Of a stretch of 64,000 nt of DNA, positions 27,732 to 36,921 are shown piece after piece. Position 1 is the stretch's first letter. Each line of letters opens with the position of its first letter. The stretch comes from Paenibacillus woosongensis (GTDB lineage: Bacteria; Bacillota; Bacilli; Paenibacillales; Paenibacillaceae): positions 434,001-498,000 of the forward strand of contig NZ_WNZW01000002.1 in assembly GCF_009725165.1 (NCBI RefSeq), in the 5' to 3' direction. The translations under genes and the position numbers were made by a program. The notes beneath the pieces are model-generated. The model worked only from the letters and a program-made list of their open reading frames with translations, was not told where the DNA came from and made no database searches.

Positions 27732-27884
27732 TTACAGCGGAGCGGCGTCTGCATCCTGCTCCACAGCTTCCAGCTCTGCCGCAGCTGCGGCCTCCTCTTC
27801 ACAATTGCTGCAAGCTTCCTTGTACAGCATGTAAGCATCGACATCTCCAGTCATCGCAAAATACTTCCACGAAAAATCTCGCAA
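27732..27884 (-). CDS. yqzL: YqzL family small protein (TTG start)
   Basis: A 50-codon gene lies between era and recO. It reads RDFSWKYFAMTGDVDAYMLY after the start, which is the YqzL family core. It then has two cysteines (CSNC) and an acidic, Ala/Glu-rich tail. The start is a TTG at 27884 preceded by AAAGGGTGA at seven bases; the only in-frame ATG would cut off the conserved N-terminus. Position matches B. subtilis yqzL. Function unknown. Confidence 0.9.
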   Translation of the reverse strand: MRDFSWKYFAMTGDVDAYMLYKEACSNCEEEAAAAAELEAVEQDADAAPL

Positions 27885-27978
27885 TCGTATTCACCCTTTC
27901 TTCGGAAATGAAGCTGCGTTTATGAAGAATAGGATGGCCTAGCTAGCTTAGAGTATGTGATGAAATTACTGCCATTCG

Positions 27979-28881
27979 TTAAGCGTCCCGGTGAAAACCG
28001 AGATCCTTCAAAATCCGCTCCTGGTTGCGCCAGTCTTTTTTCACTTTGACCCACAGCTCAAGAAAGATCTTCGAACCGAGCAGGTTCTGGATATCCTGTC
28101 TGGCCAGTTTCCCGACTTCCTTAAGCAGCGCTCCTTGCTTGCCGATAATGATCCCTTTCTGGGAATCGCGCTCGACGAAAATGACAGCGGAAATATAGAC
28201 GACCCCATTGTCCTCAACACGCATATCCTCAATCGTCACGGCAATAGAGTGCGGCACTTCCTCACGGGTTAAATGCAGGATCTTCTCACGGATCAATTCA
28301 GCGCAGACAAACTGCTCCGGATGGTCCGTAATTTGATCCTCGGGATAATATTGCGGCCCCTCCGGCAAATACTTGCCGATTTGCTCCAGCAGCGTAGTGA
28401 CGTTGTTGCCAAGCATGGCGGAGATCGGCACGATCTCCGCAAAGTCATATAGCTCCCGGTATTGCCCGATCAGCGGCAGCAGCTGCTCCGGTTCGATCCG
28501 GTCGATCTTGTTCATGACCAGGATTACGGGAGTGTTTACATCTTTTAATCGTTCGATAATGAACCGGTCGCCTCCGCCCAATCCTTCCGAGGCGTCAACA
28601 AGGAATAATACGGCCTCTACTTCCCCTAACGTATTCAATGCAGTCGTGTTCATGAAATCCCCGAGCTTGGATTGGCGTTTATGGATGCCCGGGGTATCCA
28701 GAAAGACAATTTGCATGTCTTCCGTCGTATATACACCATGGATTTTGTTCCGCGTTGTTTGCGGTTTATCGGACATGATTGCGATTTTTTGCCCGATGAT
28801 GTGGTTCATCAGCGTCGATTTGCCGACATTCGGCCTGCCGACGATCGCCACAAATCCTGATTTGAAAATTGTTTTTGCCAT
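27979..28881 (-). CDS. era: GTPase Era
   Basis: The 300-residue GTPase binds the 3' end of 16S rRNA during 30S assembly. It shows G1 '[14 protein letters not shown]' (about 15-28), G3 'DTPGIHKRQ', G4 'NKID', and a C-terminal KH domain with '[20 protein letters not shown]' (about 225-245). Length is normal. AAAGGA precedes the ATG. Confidence 0.97.
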   Translation of the reverse strand: MAKTIFKSGFVAIVGRPNVGKSTLMNHIIGQKIAIMSDKPQTTRNKIHGVYTTEDMQIVFLDTPGIHKRQSKLGDFMNTTALNTLGEVEAVLFLVDASEGLGGGDRFIIERLKDVNTPVILVMNKIDRIEPEQLLPLIGQYRELYDFAEIVPISAMLGNNVTTLLEQIGKYLPEGPQYYPEDQITDHPEQFVCAELIREKILHLTREEVPHSIAVTIEDMRVEDNGVVYISAVIFVERDSQKGIIIGKQGALLKEVGKLARQDIQNLLGSKIFLELWVKVKKDWRNQERILKDLGFHRDA

Positions 28882-28914
28882 TTCGTCTAGTCCTTTCTGT
28901 CTTCCGTAACGATG

Positions 28915-29322
28915 CTAAGTTTTCTGCAAATCTGCAGGACCAAAGGCATACGGCAGCAGCTCCGCCACGGTCGTCTCTCTGACATCGCCTTTCATGTTGC
29001 CGAGAATCACCGGCATGTCCGGGCTGCACAGCTCCAGTATGACCTGGCGGCATACGCCGCATGGCGCGATGGGGTCATCCGTCTCGCCGATAACGGCTAG
29101 CGCCCGGAAGCTGCCTGGAGCAAGTCCGTCGGCTACAGCGCGGAACAGCGCGGTTCGCTCGGCGCAGTTTGTTGGCCCGTATGCCGCGTTCTCGATGTTG
29201 CATCCATAGTGGACATGCCCGTTCGCATCCAGCAGTGCGGCGCCGACGGCAAAGCCGGAATACGGCGTATAGGCAGCAGCCCGCGCTTTAATCGCTTCTA
29301 ACAGCAAACTCGTGTTATCCAT
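28915..29322 (-). CDS. cdd: Cytidine deaminase
   Basis: The 135-residue zinc enzyme converts cytidine or deoxycytidine to uridine forms in pyrimidine salvage. 'YTPYSGFAVGAALL', 'NIENAAYGPTNCAERTALF' (zinc Cys and catalytic Glu) and 'PCGVCRQVILE' (two more zinc cysteines) are all present. ATG at 29322 is nine bases after GAGGAG; the alternative ATG at 29331 abuts that site. Confidence 0.95.
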   Translation of the reverse strand: MDNTSLLLEAIKARAAAYTPYSGFAVGAALLDANGHVHYGCNIENAAYGPTNCAERTALFRAVADGLAPGSFRALAVIGETDDPIAPCGVCRQVILELCSPDMPVILGNMKGDVRETTVAELLPYAFGPADLQKT

Positions 29323-29384
29323 TGTCGTCATCTCCTCAGGCAATATAGTGGTAAGCCTTGCTCATTCCCTGTGCTGTGGAATAG

Positions 29385-29756
29385 TTACTGTCGAAAATAA
29401 GCCATCACCGGCTCATAAAACAACAAACAGCCTACGCATACCGCAATAATTGCCGCAACAAGCACGGCTCCTGCCGCCGTATCTTTTGCCGTCTTCGCAA
29501 GCGGATGCCAGTCGGGCGAAACAAGATCCACGACGGCCTCCAGCGCCGTATTCACCAGCTCTGCCGCGATGACGAGGCCAATGACGATCAGGAGCAGGGC
29601 GACGTCGCGTCCCGGAAGGCGAAAATACGCTGCGGCCAGCAGAACAGCGACCGCGGCCAGCAAATGTATTTTCATGTTCCGCTCAGATTTCAGCGCCGTT
29701 ACGATTCCTTCCGCCGCATAGCGGAATGTGTCGCTCCATTTGGATGCAGGCTTCAT
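29385..29756 (-). CDS. dgkA: Undecaprenol/diacylglycerol kinase (DgkA family)
   Basis: The 123-residue membrane kinase has three helices and the active-site stretch 'AAELVNTALEAVVDLVSP...KDTAAGAVL'. In Bacillales this protein phosphorylates undecaprenol, recycling the lipid carrier of cell-wall synthesis, rather than diacylglycerol. Its ATG overlaps the ybeY stop (TAATG), so the two are translationally coupled. Confidence 0.93.
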   Translation of the reverse strand: MKPASKWSDTFRYAAEGIVTALKSERNMKIHLLAAVAVLLAAAYFRLPGRDVALLLIVIGLVIAAELVNTALEAVVDLVSPDWHPLAKTAKDTAAGAVLVAAIIAVCVGCLLFYEPVMAYFRQ

Positions 29757-30253
29757 TAACGGGTTAGCCCCACCTGGGCCAGGACGGCTTCCTGCTTGCC
29801 CATCATCTCTGCCTCGCTCGCCTCATCCTGATGATCATAGCCCAGCAGATGAAGGAAGCCATGCACGAACAAAAATCCGATTTCCCGATTGAGGGAATGG
29901 CCGTACTCTTCACTCTGAGCCTTCGCCGTTTCCACGGAAATAATAATATCCCCGAGCATGTCGCCAAAGCCTTCCAGCTCTTCGCCTTCTTCAAGCTCAT
30001 AGACGATTTCCTGCTCTTCTTCAACTGATTCGTTCATGGCAAAAGAGAGTACATCCGTCGGCCGGTCGATTCCGCGATACTCGCGATTGAGCGCATGAAT
30101 TTCTTCGTCGGTTACGAACGTCAGGGCAACCTCGCCGTCAGTTACGCCTTCGGCCTCTCCGGCTTTTTGCAGCAGTGTATGCAATAGCTCTATTAAATCT
30201 TCCCCAATTTCGATGATTTCTTGCTCATTACTGTATTCGAGCTGTAATGCCAT
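29756..30253 (-). CDS. ybeY: Endoribonuclease YbeY (rRNA maturation factor)
   Basis: The 165-residue zinc-dependent RNase is involved in 16S rRNA 3'-end processing and ribosome quality control. The metal motif HGFLHLLGYDH (about 128-138) is intact, preceded by 'RGIDRPTDVLSFAMNE'. Start ATG follows GGGAGGGCAAGTAAGCT. It lies between pgpH and dgkA as in B. subtilis (yqfG). Confidence 0.96.
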   Translation of the reverse strand: MALQLEYSNEQEIIEIGEDLIELLHTLLQKAGEAEGVTDGEVALTFVTDEEIHALNREYRGIDRPTDVLSFAMNESVEEEQEIVYELEEGEELEGFGDMLGDIIISVETAKAQSEEYGHSLNREIGFLFVHGFLHLLGYDHQDEASEAEMMGKQEAVLAQVGLTR

Positions 30254-30282
30254 AGCTTACTTGCCCTCCCGTCTTTGCTCCA

Positions 30283-32514
30283 TTAGTTCGCTTTCTTGAT
30301 TTCTTCCGGATATTCGATCCGCGAGTGGAAAATGCCCATCACGGTTTCTTTCAATGTCTGTGCAATGACATCGAGCTCTCTCATCGTCAGGTCGCACTCA
30401 TTGAATTGATGATCGTCGAGACGGCTCTTGATAATCTTCTCGATCATTGTCTCCACCTGCTCCACGGTAGGCTTGCGCAAAGACCGCACCGCCGCCTCCA
30501 CGCTGTCAGCGATACCGACGATCGCAGCTTCCTTCGATTGGGCTTTCGGCCCCGGATAGCGAAAATCTTCTTCCGTGAAGTCAGGCTCTACGCCCTGCTC
30601 TTCAGCCAATCTAAGCGCCTTATGATAGAAATAATGCAGAAAGGTCGTCCCGTGATGCTGCTCTGCAATATCCCGAATCGGCTTCGGCAGCTTATAATCC
30701 TTCTGCATCTCGACCCCGTCGCGAGCATGGGCAATAATAATCGACTTGCTCAGCTTAGGATCGATAAAATCATGCGGATTCTCCATATTGTTCTGGTTCT
30801 CTATAAAATAGCTCGGACGCTTGGTCTTGCCGATATCGTGATAATAAGATCCGACCCGGCACAACAGTCCGTTGGCCCCAATCGCTTCTGCAGCCGCCTC
30901 CGACAAATTGCCGACCATCACGCTATGATGGTATGTGCCCGGCGTCTCCGTCAGCAGCTTGCGCAGCAGCGGATGATTCGGATTGGACAGCTCGACGAGC
31001 TTCAGCGCCGACAGGATGCCGAAAGTGACCTCGAAGAACGGCATAAGGCCGATTACGAGGATCGTTGTCAATAGTCCGCCCGCCACGGCAAAACCGATCG
31101 CATACAGCGTGCTGGATTCCGTCCAGCCGTTGTTGTTGACCAAAATCAGCGTAAATACCGCCAGGGAGCCAAACAGCGTAATCATGATCCCTGCCTTTAG
31201 CAGGGTCGAGCGCTGACTGGCCCGGTGAATAGCGAAAATAGCTGCAAAAGAAATAACGACAGCAAAAAATCCGAACTGAAAGTCAAAAATCTGCCCTTTG
31301 TGCACATTTAGAATAACGCTGGCCAATATACTGAACAATATAGAGCATATATATGCCAAAGACATGTCAAGCAACAGCGTAATCAGCATGGCCCCTACCG
31401 CGACTGGCGCAATATAGCCGATATAAGGCCGCTGTTCATTTTGTACGATGTTGACCACATGCATCGACAGGATCGTTATCAGAATGATCAGCAGCAGCAT
31501 AACAAACTGCGAATTGTTGTATTTGAAGCGGCTAACGCCTTCCGACTGGCGGATATACATAATCAGGCCCAGTGCCAATAGCGAAGACAGAATGATCAGG
31601 CCAAATTGCGGCCAGTAATTTACTTCATCCTTGAGCAGTCCGTTCTTTTCCAGCAAGGAGTACATTTCCGGGGTGATTTTCTCCCCTTTCTGCACCAATA
31701 CATCACCCTGCTTGATGAACACGGTCGGCGTCTTCTCACGCGCTTCTACCTTCGCCGCTTTGGTAGCTTCCTCGTCGTAGAACTTGTTGGCCGTAATCGC
31801 CAGCCGGGCCAGTTCCTGAACAACTTCCCGCGATACACGCTTGCTCAGCGAGCTCGTGCTCACCTGCTCCGCAACCTTGGCGCGCGCTGTCTGAGCGTCC
31901 ACGATTTGGTCCGTAGTCAGCCGGGCGACGATATCTGCCGCCACAGGCTTCATTTCATTAATATCCTCCGGCGTCAGCCTCGGTATTTTGATAAAAGTCT
32001 CCTCAGCAATATGATATGCCTGCTCGCTGATCTGCTCATTTACTTCTTCGAACAGCTTCTCCGAATAGTTCGGTGAATTTCGGTTGTTCCTGATAAAATT
32101 CTGGATATGATCCTGCGCCCTTTGCGGGAGCTCCTCGCGATAAATTTTGATTTTGTCCTCGGTCGACACCTGATCATCCTGATTCAGACGGAAAATCCGG
32201 TCAAGCATTTGCCCAACGAGCACCTCATTGCGCAGCGGAAGAATCGTGTAGACTTGTCCTACTTTTTCGGCCGCTTCTTCCTGAGCCTTTAATGTCGCTT
32301 TGGTATCCGGAATGTCCATCGGCGCCAGTATCTCCTTGTCGCTCGGCAGCCCGACGGCAATATCATAGGTTTCCGGCAGCAGCTTGGGTGCAAGACTGGC
32401 ATAGAACATAATAATAAGCAGCGCAAACAGAACATAGCGTACAGATACGCTATGTTTCCATCCGGCTGTTCGGGATTGCAGCGTTTTACCTTTTTGCATT
32501 TCGTTTGAGGTCAT
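30283..32514 (-). CDS. pgpH: Cyclic-di-AMP phosphodiesterase PgpH (7TM-HD family)
   Basis: The 743-residue membrane protein consists of one N-terminal helix, an extracellular domain (about 55-300), seven membrane helices (about 305-500) and a cytoplasmic HD hydrolase domain. HD ligands are seen in 'TPGTYHHSVMVGNLSEAAA' and 'VGSYYHDIGKTKRPSYF' (about 555). Members hydrolyse c-di-AMP to pApA, so it should tune cell-wall and potassium homeostasis. Start ATG has AGGAGGGCTGCACT in front. Confidence 0.95.
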   Translation of the reverse strand: MTSNEMQKGKTLQSRTAGWKHSVSVRYVLFALLIIMFYASLAPKLLPETYDIAVGLPSDKEILAPMDIPDTKATLKAQEEAAEKVGQVYTILPLRNEVLVGQMLDRIFRLNQDDQVSTEDKIKIYREELPQRAQDHIQNFIRNNRNSPNYSEKLFEEVNEQISEQAYHIAEETFIKIPRLTPEDINEMKPVAADIVARLTTDQIVDAQTARAKVAEQVSTSSLSKRVSREVVQELARLAITANKFYDEEATKAAKVEAREKTPTVFIKQGDVLVQKGEKITPEMYSLLEKNGLLKDEVNYWPQFGLIILSSLLALGLIMYIRQSEGVSRFKYNNSQFVMLLLIILITILSMHVVNIVQNEQRPYIGYIAPVAVGAMLITLLLDMSLAYICSILFSILASVILNVHKGQIFDFQFGFFAVVISFAAIFAIHRASQRSTLLKAGIMITLFGSLAVFTLILVNNNGWTESSTLYAIGFAVAGGLLTTILVIGLMPFFEVTFGILSALKLVELSNPNHPLLRKLLTETPGTYHHSVMVGNLSEAAAEAIGANGLLCRVGSYYHDIGKTKRPSYFIENQNNMENPHDFIDPKLSKSIIIAHARDGVEMQKDYKLPKPIRDIAEQHHGTTFLHYFYHKALRLAEEQGVEPDFTEEDFRYPGPKAQSKEAAIVGIADSVEAAVRSLRKPTVEQVETMIEKIIKSRLDDHQFNECDLTMRELDVIAQTLKETVMGIFHSRIEYPEEIKKAN

Positions 32515-32566
32515 AGTGCAGCCCTCCTGAAAAATTTAGAGCCCGGCAACCTTGTATTTAAGCAGA

Positions 32567-33538
32567 TTAACCCTGATTTTCAGCGGCACGGTCATAAGCA
32601 ACGATAATTTTCTGTACAAGTGAGTGGCGCACAACATCGGATTCCACAAAATAAACGAACCCGATTTCTTCAATTTGCTGAAGAATATTCTTTGCTTCGA
32701 TCAATCCGGACTTTTTGCCTTTCGGCAAATCAATTTGCGTCACGTCGCCCGTAATCACCATCTTCGAGCCGAAGCCGAGGCGCGTCAGGAACATCTTCAT
32801 CTGCTCTGGCGTCGTATTCTGAGCTTCGTCCAAAATAATGAAGGAATCGTCAAGCGTCCGGCCGCGCATATATGCAAGCGGCGCAATTTCGATGAGGCCG
32901 CGCTCCAAGGCTTTGGCCGTCTGCTCCGGCCCCATCACATCGTATAATGCATCGTACAGAGGACGTAAATAAGGATCTACCTTCTCCTGCAAATCGCCCG
33001 GCAGGAAACCAAGGTTCTCTCCGGCTTCTACAGCAGGCCGGGTAAGGATGATCCGTTTCACTGTACCTTCCTTAAGCGCAGTTATCGCGAGGACGACGGC
33101 CAGATAGGTTTTGCCCGTACCTGCTGGACCGACCCCAAATACGATGTCGCGCTTCTTGATCGTCGTTACGTAATGCTTCTGTCCGATCGTTTTGACCCGA
33201 ATCGGCTTGCCTCGGTAGGTTAGAGCTATTTCCCCCTTATACAGATCAAGCAATTGATCGGCCCGAAGATCCTTTGCCAAATCGATGGCATAGAGCACAT
33301 CACGCTCTGTCAAAATATATCCGTTGCGGATCAGCTCCAGTAAAACCTCGAATAACTGCTGGGCAATTTCCACCTGACGGGCTTCGCCACGAATCGATAT
33401 TTCTGATTCCCGCAAAACGATCCCTGCATTCAGACTGCTCTCGACAAGCTTCAGGAACGAATCCTGCGGACCGAATAGCGACAATCCCTCAGAGGCACTT
33501 TGTAATGTAATTTTGGTATGCGAAATTTGTTCTGACAA
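32567..33538 (-). CDS. phoH: PhoH family ATPase (YbeZ type, TTG start)
   Basis: The 323-residue protein has an N-terminal RNA-binding-like region and a PhoH ATPase core with Walker A 'GPAGTGKTYLAVVLA' (about 138-152) and 'FIILDEAQNTTPEQMKMFLTRLG'. The start codon is TTG at 33538 with GGAG eleven bases upstream. It sits before pgpH and ybeY; YbeZ and YbeY are known to act together in rRNA processing in other bacteria. It is a different paralogue from the PIN-PhoH protein at 1351. Confidence 0.95.
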   Translation of the reverse strand: MSEQISHTKITLQSASEGLSLFGPQDSFLKLVESSLNAGIVLRESEISIRGEARQVEIAQQLFEVLLELIRNGYILTERDVLYAIDLAKDLRADQLLDLYKGEIALTYRGKPIRVKTIGQKHYVTTIKKRDIVFGVGPAGTGKTYLAVVLAITALKEGTVKRIILTRPAVEAGENLGFLPGDLQEKVDPYLRPLYDALYDVMGPEQTAKALERGLIEIAPLAYMRGRTLDDSFIILDEAQNTTPEQMKMFLTRLGFGSKMVITGDVTQIDLPKGKKSGLIEAKNILQQIEEIGFVYFVESDVVRHSLVQKIIVAYDRAAENQG

Positions 33539-33544
33539 ATAGAC

Positions 33545-34735
33545 TCATTCTCCTTGATCGTATACTATCGGAAGATCTTCCGCTATATTCTGCTCTACTT
33601 CAAAAAGCACTTTCATATAAACTTTACCATTGTCTGTCTTCTCATGCAAAATTTTTTGACTGACAATTTTCGATTCGACGCCCTGTTTCGCATAAATGTC
33701 GCGTAAAGCTCTGTCGATTCCGTCTTGTTTCGCTTGCTCCGCCGAAAGCTTCAATTGGATTACCGTCGTCTCCAGCAGCTTCTCGCTCATCCAGCCGAAC
33801 GGCAGCTTCCAGCTTCTCCAGGTCAGCGGATCAAGCTCGCTCAAGGTTTGGAACTCGGCAAAGCCCGGCCTGCCGTATCCGGTGATCTGGACAGCGGTCT
33901 TGCCGAAGAACAGGTAGCCCCGCTCCTTTTTTTCTCCCGTATAGACATTCTGCTTTCGCACAAGCGGCACCTCGATGTTATATTCATGCCAGACGATCCC
34001 CTTAATCTCTCCCTTGGCTACGACAAATTCATTCCCCTGTATGCCGGCAATTAGCACTTGTCCTTTTCTCACCCGGTCATGCTTCTTCACCTGGGGTTGT
34101 CCCCGCTCGGAATAAATCTGCGTAATCACGGCATCGGAGCTGCTGACGAGATGGCTGGGGCTTCGAAGCTCCTGTTCCTTGGGGCGCGTAGCTTCGACGA
34201 CCTGGATTGTGATGCGCGTCCCGCTGCGGGATACGCCTACCCAGGAAGATCCGGCCAGTTTGCGGGTTAGCTCTGCGGATAACTTGTCCTGTTTTTGAAG
34301 GCGGAATATCCATTGAAAAGGATAAATCCCTTCTTCGCGTGCAGCACGCAGCACGTCTTCGGTTGATATGTTCTCATTGCCCTGCACTTCAATATCCCAC
34401 ACAAGTGACGAGAGGGCAAATATAATCGCGATGAACAGGGCAAACCCCGCGATGAAAATTTTGCGGCGCCACAGCCTGGCGAGCAGAAAAGGCATGCCGC
34501 TGCGCCGCTTTACGGACATTCTGCAGCCTGTCCGCTTCAGCAGCGGACGGAGGGAGAAATAATCGCTTAGCTGAACATTCATCTCCATCTTCCGCTCCGG
34601 TAAGGAGCGCACATCCCATATCTCTATGCCTTCCTTGGCCAGTTCATTAATGAGCCTCTCGAGATTCCCGCCGCGCACAACAATCCTCACACTGCCGCGC
34701 AACCGGGATAAGACCGATGATTTCACGCGATTCAC
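33545..34735 (-). CDS. yqfD: Sporulation protein YqfD
   Basis: The 396-residue membrane-anchored protein has the conserved N-terminal 'GSVRIVVRGGNLERLINELAKEGIEIW', one membrane helix (about 90-112), then an exported domain with 'GVSRSGTRITIQVVEATRP'. In B. subtilis it is made under sigma-E during sporulation. It starts at a GTG that overlaps the yqfC stop (GTGA), so the pair is coupled. Confidence 0.93.
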   Translation of the reverse strand: MNRVKSSVLSRLRGSVRIVVRGGNLERLINELAKEGIEIWDVRSLPERKMEMNVQLSDYFSLRPLLKRTGCRMSVKRRSGMPFLLARLWRRKIFIAGFALFIAIIFALSSLVWDIEVQGNENISTEDVLRAAREEGIYPFQWIFRLQKQDKLSAELTRKLAGSSWVGVSRSGTRITIQVVEATRPKEQELRSPSHLVSSSDAVITQIYSERGQPQVKKHDRVRKGQVLIAGIQGNEFVVAKGEIKGIVWHEYNIEVPLVRKQNVYTGEKKERGYLFFGKTAVQITGYGRPGFAEFQTLSELDPLTWRSWKLPFGWMSEKLLETTVIQLKLSAEQAKQDGIDRALRDIYAKQGVESKIVSQKILHEKTDNGKVYMKVLFEVEQNIAEDLPIVYDQGE

Positions 34736-35019
34736 TCCTCCACTCCATGATATTTAATGCCGGAAATCCGGCCCTCAATAATAACTTCTTCAGGCATGAT
34801 TGCCTTGATCACAAGCTCCGCTCCCTCGACCCTCAGCACCCCTTGCTTCAGTTCGAGATGAAGCTCCTCTGGTGAGAAATGAACCACCCCTTTGTGATTC
34901 TCCACCAGCAGCTGCTTGTTGCCAATCATGGTGAGCCTCGGTAAATCGAATACGAGATCCCCCGGCAAGTCGAGCGCTTCGACCGCCCATTTGCGGATTT
35001 TCCGTGATAGCTGGCTCAT
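34732..35019 (-). CDS. yqfC: Sporulation protein YqfC
   Basis: The 95-residue protein contains the YqfC pattern: 'DLPGDLVFDLPRLTMIGN' followed by 'VENHKGVVHFSPEELHLEL'. ATG at 35019 has GGAGG ten bases upstream; the longer open frame to 35139 adds a Pro/Cys-rich stretch unlike the family. First gene of the long yqfC-to-dgkA run. Confidence 0.92.
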   Translation of the reverse strand: MSQLSRKIRKWAVEALDLPGDLVFDLPRLTMIGNKQLLVENHKGVVHFSPEELHLELKQGVLRVEGAELVIKAIMPEEVIIEGRISGIKYHGVEE

Positions 35020-35337
35020 CTGAGGCAACCCTCCTTCCTCTACCCTACAAAATATGCGCCAGAAGCGGAATTTATGAGACCCGGGGCAAAAAGGAGGGCA
35101 AGGGGAGATTGGAGCGGATCTTGATATCCTTTTTTTCAAGGTGAATTAAACGGATTGTGGATGGCGGCCCCGTCAGGCGTGAGAACAACGAGCATTGAGG
35201 GCTGCAGGATGATGCGTAAAAGTGTAATTTGTGGTCGACCTGTCGACCCACTGCCCCATCGACCCACCGCTATTATGCAGCAGATTACTGCTCTCTTAGA
35301 GCGGAGCGGTGCGAAAAAGAATTTTAAGGTAAAGAAT

Positions 35338-35396
35338 GTGAAGTGTGTGAAGTGCAGGAAGTGCGTGAAGTGCAGGAAGTGGTGGAGTGCAGGAAG
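35338..35396. repeat. 18-base tandem repeat, about three copies
   Basis: Units of the form GTGCGTGAAGTGCAGGAA follow each other with a few changes and one shortened unit. The last full unit ends at 35396. Confidence 0.8.
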
Positions 35397-35604
35397 TTGT
35401 GCCGCGTTGTAAAGTGAGAGATATGGTTGGCGAAGGCCCAAATACCAGAAAATCCTGCACTTTCCTCACGGTGCCTTAATAGAACTGAAATCTTTCTCTC
35501 CAATAAATTAAACTACGGATTTATGACTGTCCTAAATGGTCAGGACACAGATGATGACTAAATTGACTGTACCTAGATAGCAAGAATCAGGTAACTAAAA
35601 AGAC

Positions 35605-35797
35605 AACTAGATGTAATTCATGCAGTTAGTTCAGCGGTTTTGGCCGTGTTAGAGGGAACTAACTGCATAACCTACACTTAGTTTTAAGCTATTTCGACGT
35701 ATTCGCTCCATTCAAGCAAACTAACTGCATGTTTTCCATTTAGCGCATAGTTTTTTTGATAAAAGAGCTTAACTAGTTGTATAAAATACATTTAGTT
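35605..35797. repeat. Four copies of a 27-base palindromic-ended element
   Basis: Copies lie at 35605-35631 (inverted), 35657-35683, 35719-35743 (shorter) and 35771-35797. Each begins AACTA, contains TGCAT or TGTAT and ends with TTAG, mostly TTAGTT, so its ends are inverted repeats. Spacing is about 25-35 bases. Confidence 0.8.
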
Positions 35798-36114
35798 TTA
35801 AATAATCAATGAATGGTTGCTTGAGTGTGGGTACAAGTTACTTGCCCCAGTGAACTTTGGAGAAACCGTAACCTCATCTTAGAGAAGAGCGAGCCCTATC
35901 GTCCTAGGGAAAGCAAATCCTATCGTTTGTGCAATGAGCCTGGCATCCTCCAGAAACAACGTAAGGAGAAAAATAAAAATCAATGTCGCTTTCCTCCAAA
36001 ACGTCGATCGTGACAGGTCCTAACCAAACATAGCAATTGCATCGTTCGCCTCTAGGCCTTATATTTTTAGCCTCTAAATATAGGGCCTTTGATTCCCAAC
36101 CCCCTCCGCCACAC

Positions 36115-36146
36115 AAAAAACACCTTCTACATTCGTAGAAGGTGTT
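36115..36146 (-). terminator. Terminator after yqeY
   Basis: A perfect stem ACACCTTCTAC/GTAGAAGGTGT with loop ATTC is followed by TTTTTTG on the minus strand, 13 bases past the yqeY stop. Confidence 0.9.
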
Positions 36147-36158
36147 CATTTGCGTATG

Positions 36159-36602
36159 TTATTGCAAAAGCTGCTGAACCGCTTGATTCACGAGCTTCCC
36201 GTCCGCCCGGCCTTTGACCTTGGGCATTAGAGCGCTCATGACTTTCCCGATATCCGCCTTCGAAGAAGCACCGGTTTCCTGGATGGTCTGCTGTACAATG
36301 ACTTTAATTTCTTCTTCTGTAAGCTGTTCAGGAAGGTATACGGCAATAATCTCAGCTTCAGCTTTGACATTTGCAGCAAGATCATCGCGACCTGCTTTTT
36401 CAAATTCTTGGAGGGCATCTTTGCGCTGTTTGATTTCACGACTTAGGATATCAAGCACTTCATTATCGTTCAAAGGTCTTTTCAGATCTATTTCAAGATT
36501 CTTGATCGTAGCACGAACCATTCGAATGGTGGAGAGTTTGAACTTGTCTTGACTCTTCATCGCTTGCTTCATATCTTCGTTCAATCGCTCGCTAAGATTC
36601 AT
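36159..36602 (-). CDS. yqeY: GatB/YqeY domain protein
   Basis: The 147-residue all-helical protein has 'MNLSERLNEDMKQAMKSQDK' at the N-terminus and 'DIGKVMSALMPKVKGRADGKLVNQ' at the C-terminus. The fold matches the tRNA-binding tail of GatB, so a tRNA-related role is suspected but unproven. It follows rpsU by 15 bases, the usual Bacillales order. Confidence 0.94.
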   Translation of the reverse strand: MNLSERLNEDMKQAMKSQDKFKLSTIRMVRATIKNLEIDLKRPLNDNEVLDILSREIKQRKDALQEFEKAGRDDLAANVKAEAEIIAVYLPEQLTEEEIKVIVQQTIQETGASSKADIGKVMSALMPKVKGRADGKLVNQAVQQLLQ

Positions 36603-36617
36603 GGTAGCTAATTCCTC

Positions 36618-36791
36618 CTAAAACTTTCTCTTACGAGCAGCCTCGGACTTTTTCTTGCGCTTTACGCTTGGCTTTTCATAATGCTTGCGTTTCTTCACCT
36701 CAGCCAATACGCCATCTTTTGCGATGGAACGCTTAAAGCGACGAAGTGCAGCATCAATTGTCTCGTTTTTGCGAACTTTAGTTTCAGACAC
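36618..36791 (-). CDS. rpsU: 30S ribosomal protein S21
   Basis: The 57-residue basic protein contains '[20 protein letters not shown]' and ends [10 protein letters not shown]. It starts at the GTG at 36791 with GGAGGGAAAACTG in front; the ATG of the longer frame at 36851 would add an unrelated 20-residue head. S21 helps mRNA binding on the small subunit. Confidence 0.97.
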   Translation of the reverse strand: MSETKVRKNETIDAALRRFKRSIAKDGVLAEVKKRKHYEKPSVKRKKKSEAARKRKF

Positions 36792-36921
36792 CAGTTTTCC
36801 CTCCCTCCGACCAGACCGTCCAAGAGCATAACACGGTTCATCATTCTTCATTATAGGGGAAAAATAAATCGGGTGTCAACCAAACACCTAGTTTTTATCT
36901 TTCATTTTCACCATTAAATTT

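Larger units (their letters stand above)
35020..36114. other. Gene-free spacer of 1.1 kb with repeats
   Basis: I find no credible gene here: the open frames are short, low in complexity or lack ribosome-binding sites. It holds an 18-base tandem repeat (35338-35396), four copies of a 27-base element (35605-35797), and a pair of CCTATCGT motifs near 35894 and 35922. B. subtilis has yqeZ, floA and yqfB at this point between yqeY and yqfC; none is present. Confidence 0.7.

Noticed and set aside
35155-35412. 85-residue plus-strand frame with a KCVKCRKC repeat
   Set aside because: The Cys/Lys pattern is produced by the 18-base tandem repeat; no ribosome-binding site.
35338-35797. CRISPR array
   Set aside because: Repeats are short, irregularly spaced and variable, partly in both orientations, with no cas genes nearby.
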